From JADJPL01 sp040382095 (GTDB lineage Bacteria > Bacteroidota > Bacteroidia > Chitinophagales > Saprospiraceae): a stretch of 64,000 nt of DNA. The stretch covers positions 62,001 to 126,000 of the forward strand of contig JBEIGB010000001.1 in the NCBI GenBank assembly GCA_040382095.1. Direction: 5' to 3'. Position 1 is the stretch's first letter; every line of letters starts with the position of its first letter. A model generated the notes under the pieces. It searched no databases. It was not told the origin of the DNA and saw nothing but the letters and a program-made list of their open reading frames with translations. Of this stretch, positions 62,601 to 64,000 are shown in pieces. The position numbers and the translations under genes were made by a program.

Positions 62601-63145
62601 TGCAGGAGATGTGATTTAAAAGCGTATGTAATGCACAAAAATAGGCTTTTTTGCTTAAATTGATACTTGTTTGGATTTTCATAGATGCACTGTAGCGGGC
62701 AAAATCCGGATATCCGGCAGGTTACCCCGTATATGGGGATCTTAGGGGGGGTATCTGCCAGCTAAAATCCTAAAACGTGCTGAATAATATGCGGCGTAAC
62801 GGGACGGTGTAAAAAGCCCCTGGCTCTTCATTTTGCGGCTTGCACCGCCAAAAAATATTATTTTCGGACAGCCTCATTTTTTTATATAACGCGGGGTAAA
62901 AATGGTCCTTTCCTGCCTATGGGAGCTTTTTTGGTCATTTCGCTGCTGAAGGCAGTAAAATACTTGCAGTCAACTACAAATTGCGGCAATCCTGTTTTAA
63001 TTTGGGATAATCTTTGTATTGTTGAGAAAAATGTATTGTTTTGCATTGATAAATTGAGCGGTGGTTATCATATATTATTCCCACCCTTCAAATCGCGTCA
63101 AAAACCAAGCAAACGATCCAATTTGTTCATCAAATTTCAAGAAAC
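62601..63145. other. Intergenic region with structured repeats upstream of the ompA-like gene
   Basis: This gap lies between divergent genes and contains no evident gene. It contains CCGGATATCCGG (62706-62717) and a structured block at 62716-62759 where TACCCC can pair with either of two downstream G runs. A relative of the dispersed repeat (62805-62849) follows. Near 63010 GATAATCTTTG resembles a -7 element (one base too long) with TTG about 20 bases before it. These may drive the OmpA-like gene. Confidence 0.4.
62805..62849. repeat. Dispersed repeat, degenerate copy C
   Basis: GGTGTAAAAAGCCCC (62806-62820) shares GTGTAAAAAG and the following CCC with copies A and B. It can close a stem CGGTG (62805-62809) with CACCG (62843-62847). 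The CATTTTGCGGC inside resembles CATTTGGCAGC of copy A. The arms have diverged from those of A and B. Confidence 0.4.
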
Positions 63146-63913
63146 ATGCGTCTCGTCTTTAACTTCCTAATCCTTGTCCTCACGGTAGGGGTACTTTCTT
63201 CCTGCGTTTCCAAGAAAAAATACGATGAGCTTGCAGCAGGTAAGCAGGCTAGCGATGCAGCACTTGCAGAAACTCAAAACCGCGTAAAAGGTCTTGAGCA
63301 GGATAATGCCAAGCTCAAAGCAGATATGGAAGCGGAAAAAAACCGGCTCAACGGTGAAATTGCCAGCCTCCGCAACGATCTAAATGCCACTAAAGGGCAA
63401 ATTGGCCAGGTTCAGGAAAAACTCAACATGACCCAGGCTCAATTGGACAAAATCAAGAGCGAAATCAATGGGATTTTCACTGCCTATGAGAAAAGCGGGC
63501 TGAAACTGGAAGAGCGCGGTGGCGCCCTCTATGTCGTTACTTCGCCGGTCAGCTACCGCAGTGGTTCTTATGGCCTTACCCGTGCCGAAAAGCAGGCCCT
63601 CGCCGAGCTGGCCACTACGCTGAAGAATAACCCGGATGTGAAGCTCCAGATTGAAGGCCATACCGATGCCGATAAAGTAAGCGCAGGTGCCTCTTTCCAG
63701 GATAACTGGGAACTCTCCACACTCCGTGCCCTGAGCGTTGTCCGTGAGCTGATCAAGCAAGGTGCAAATCCATCACAGGTTTATGCTGCAGGCCGCGGCG
63801 ATTCCATGCCAAAAGGCGACAACAAAACCCGTGAAGGCAAGGCACAGAACAGAAGGACGGAAGTCAAAATTGATCCAAGCCTGAAAGCAATCAGGGACGC
63901 AGTAAAGAACTAA
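63146..63913 (+). CDS. OmpA family lipoprotein with coiled coil
   Basis: This 255-residue protein has a lipobox VLSSC (Cys20) and an Ala/Lys/Glu-rich coiled coil (about 25-110). The C-terminal OmpA domain (about 130-245) carries LQIEGHTDADKV and NRRTEVKID, which contact peptidoglycan diaminopimelate. Such proteins anchor the outer membrane to the wall, like Pal. An SKKKYDEL tag after the lipid cysteine is common in Bacteroidota. A strong terminator follows. Confidence 0.92.
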   Translation: MRLVFNFLILVLTVGVLSSCVSKKKYDELAAGKQASDAALAETQNRVKGLEQDNAKLKADMEAEKNRLNGEIASLRNDLNATKGQIGQVQEKLNMTQAQLDKIKSEINGIFTAYEKSGLKLEERGGALYVVTSPVSYRSGSYGLTRAEKQALAELATTLKNNPDVKLQIEGHTDADKVSAGASFQDNWELSTLRALSVVRELIKQGANPSQVYAAGRGDSMPKGDNKTREGKAQNRRTEVKIDPSLKAIRDAVKN

Positions 63914-63957
63914 TATACTTCCTCTGCGCTATCCTGAGTAGCATAATCACGTATCAT

Positions 63958-64000
63958 CCGGAAGCCGGGCCGACCATAATGTTGTCGGTCCGGCTTCCGG
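63958..64000 (+). terminator. Long GC-rich hairpin after the OmpA-like gene
   Basis: Arms 63958-63974 and 63984-64000 pair over 17 bp with one G-T pair and a 9-nt loop. It begins 45 bases after the stop codon. Any U tract would lie beyond the window edge. Confidence 0.65.

Noticed and set aside
1..64000. CRISPR arrays, prophage or transposase genes
   Set aside because: No direct repeat-spacer pattern, no phage structural genes and no transposase-like frames were seen in any part of the window.

Overview
The window reads as a stretch of bacterial chromosome from the phylum Bacteroidota, most likely a Saprospiria- or Chitinophagia-like lineage. The evidence is a type IX secretion protein (PorQ), several protein families largely restricted to the phylum (DUF2723/GT117, DUF4175, DUF3127, DUF4834, DUF4837), a sphingolipid-type acyltransferase, a diphosphomevalonate decarboxylase, and promoters of the TTG-N20-TAnnTTTG type. 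Gene density is high and almost all genes are housekeeping. I see no prophage, insertion sequence, CRISPR array or genomic island.

Layout. 1-2.2 kb: a cut-off serine phosphatase regulator, PrsW, and dtd-mazG, all in C-rich + strand sequence. 2.2-2.7 kb: an AT-rich gap with a cluster of DnaA-box-like 9-mers, proposed here as the replication origin. 2.7-6.9 kb: heme A synthase, aat, an M23 peptidase and bcp on +. 6.9-8.9 kb: a DUF3127 protein, then the DUF4834-rluA-rsmG operon on -. 9-15.2 kb: GT117, rpiB, a strongly structured ncRNA candidate on -, and htpG. 15.4-18.6 kb: a DUF4837 lipoprotein, a MoxR ATPase and a VanX-type dipeptidase. 18.7-22.7 kb: GT39, GT2 and an Nramp-like transporter. 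22.9-28.4 kb: the SPT-like enzyme, a rhodanese, MvaD and an M1 peptidase. 28.5-33.5 kb: the thrA-thrB-thrC operon with two perfect parS palindromes at its 3' end. 33.9-43.9 kb: PorQ, a MORN-like lipoprotein, the PorE-like/sugar dehydrogenase/ugd operon, a 2-oxoacid dehydrogenase E2, cinA and birA. 43.9-49.5 kb: rsfS-ftsH, EamA, a peroxiredoxin with clpS, a PfkB kinase and tRNA-Asn. 49.6-64 kb: rlmN, pepP, rpoN, a class III aminotransferase, the DUF4175 giant, an M1 aminopeptidase, an alpha/beta hydrolase and an OmpA lipoprotein.

The main non-routine observations are: (i) an origin-proximal signature made of DnaA-like boxes, an AT-rich element, a strand-composition switch at about 2.2-2.7 kb, and two 16-nt parS sites at 28.5 and 29.0 kb; (ii) a probable ~200-nt RNA gene at about 12.8-13.0 kb with five hairpins, two of them exposing a G6 loop; (iii) a dispersed inverted-repeat family sharing an identical 20-mer; (iv) an Nramp homologue without the usual metal ligands; and (v) a DUF3127 protein with an SSB-like C-terminal tip. 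All functional statements come from motif recognition by eye; no database search was run.
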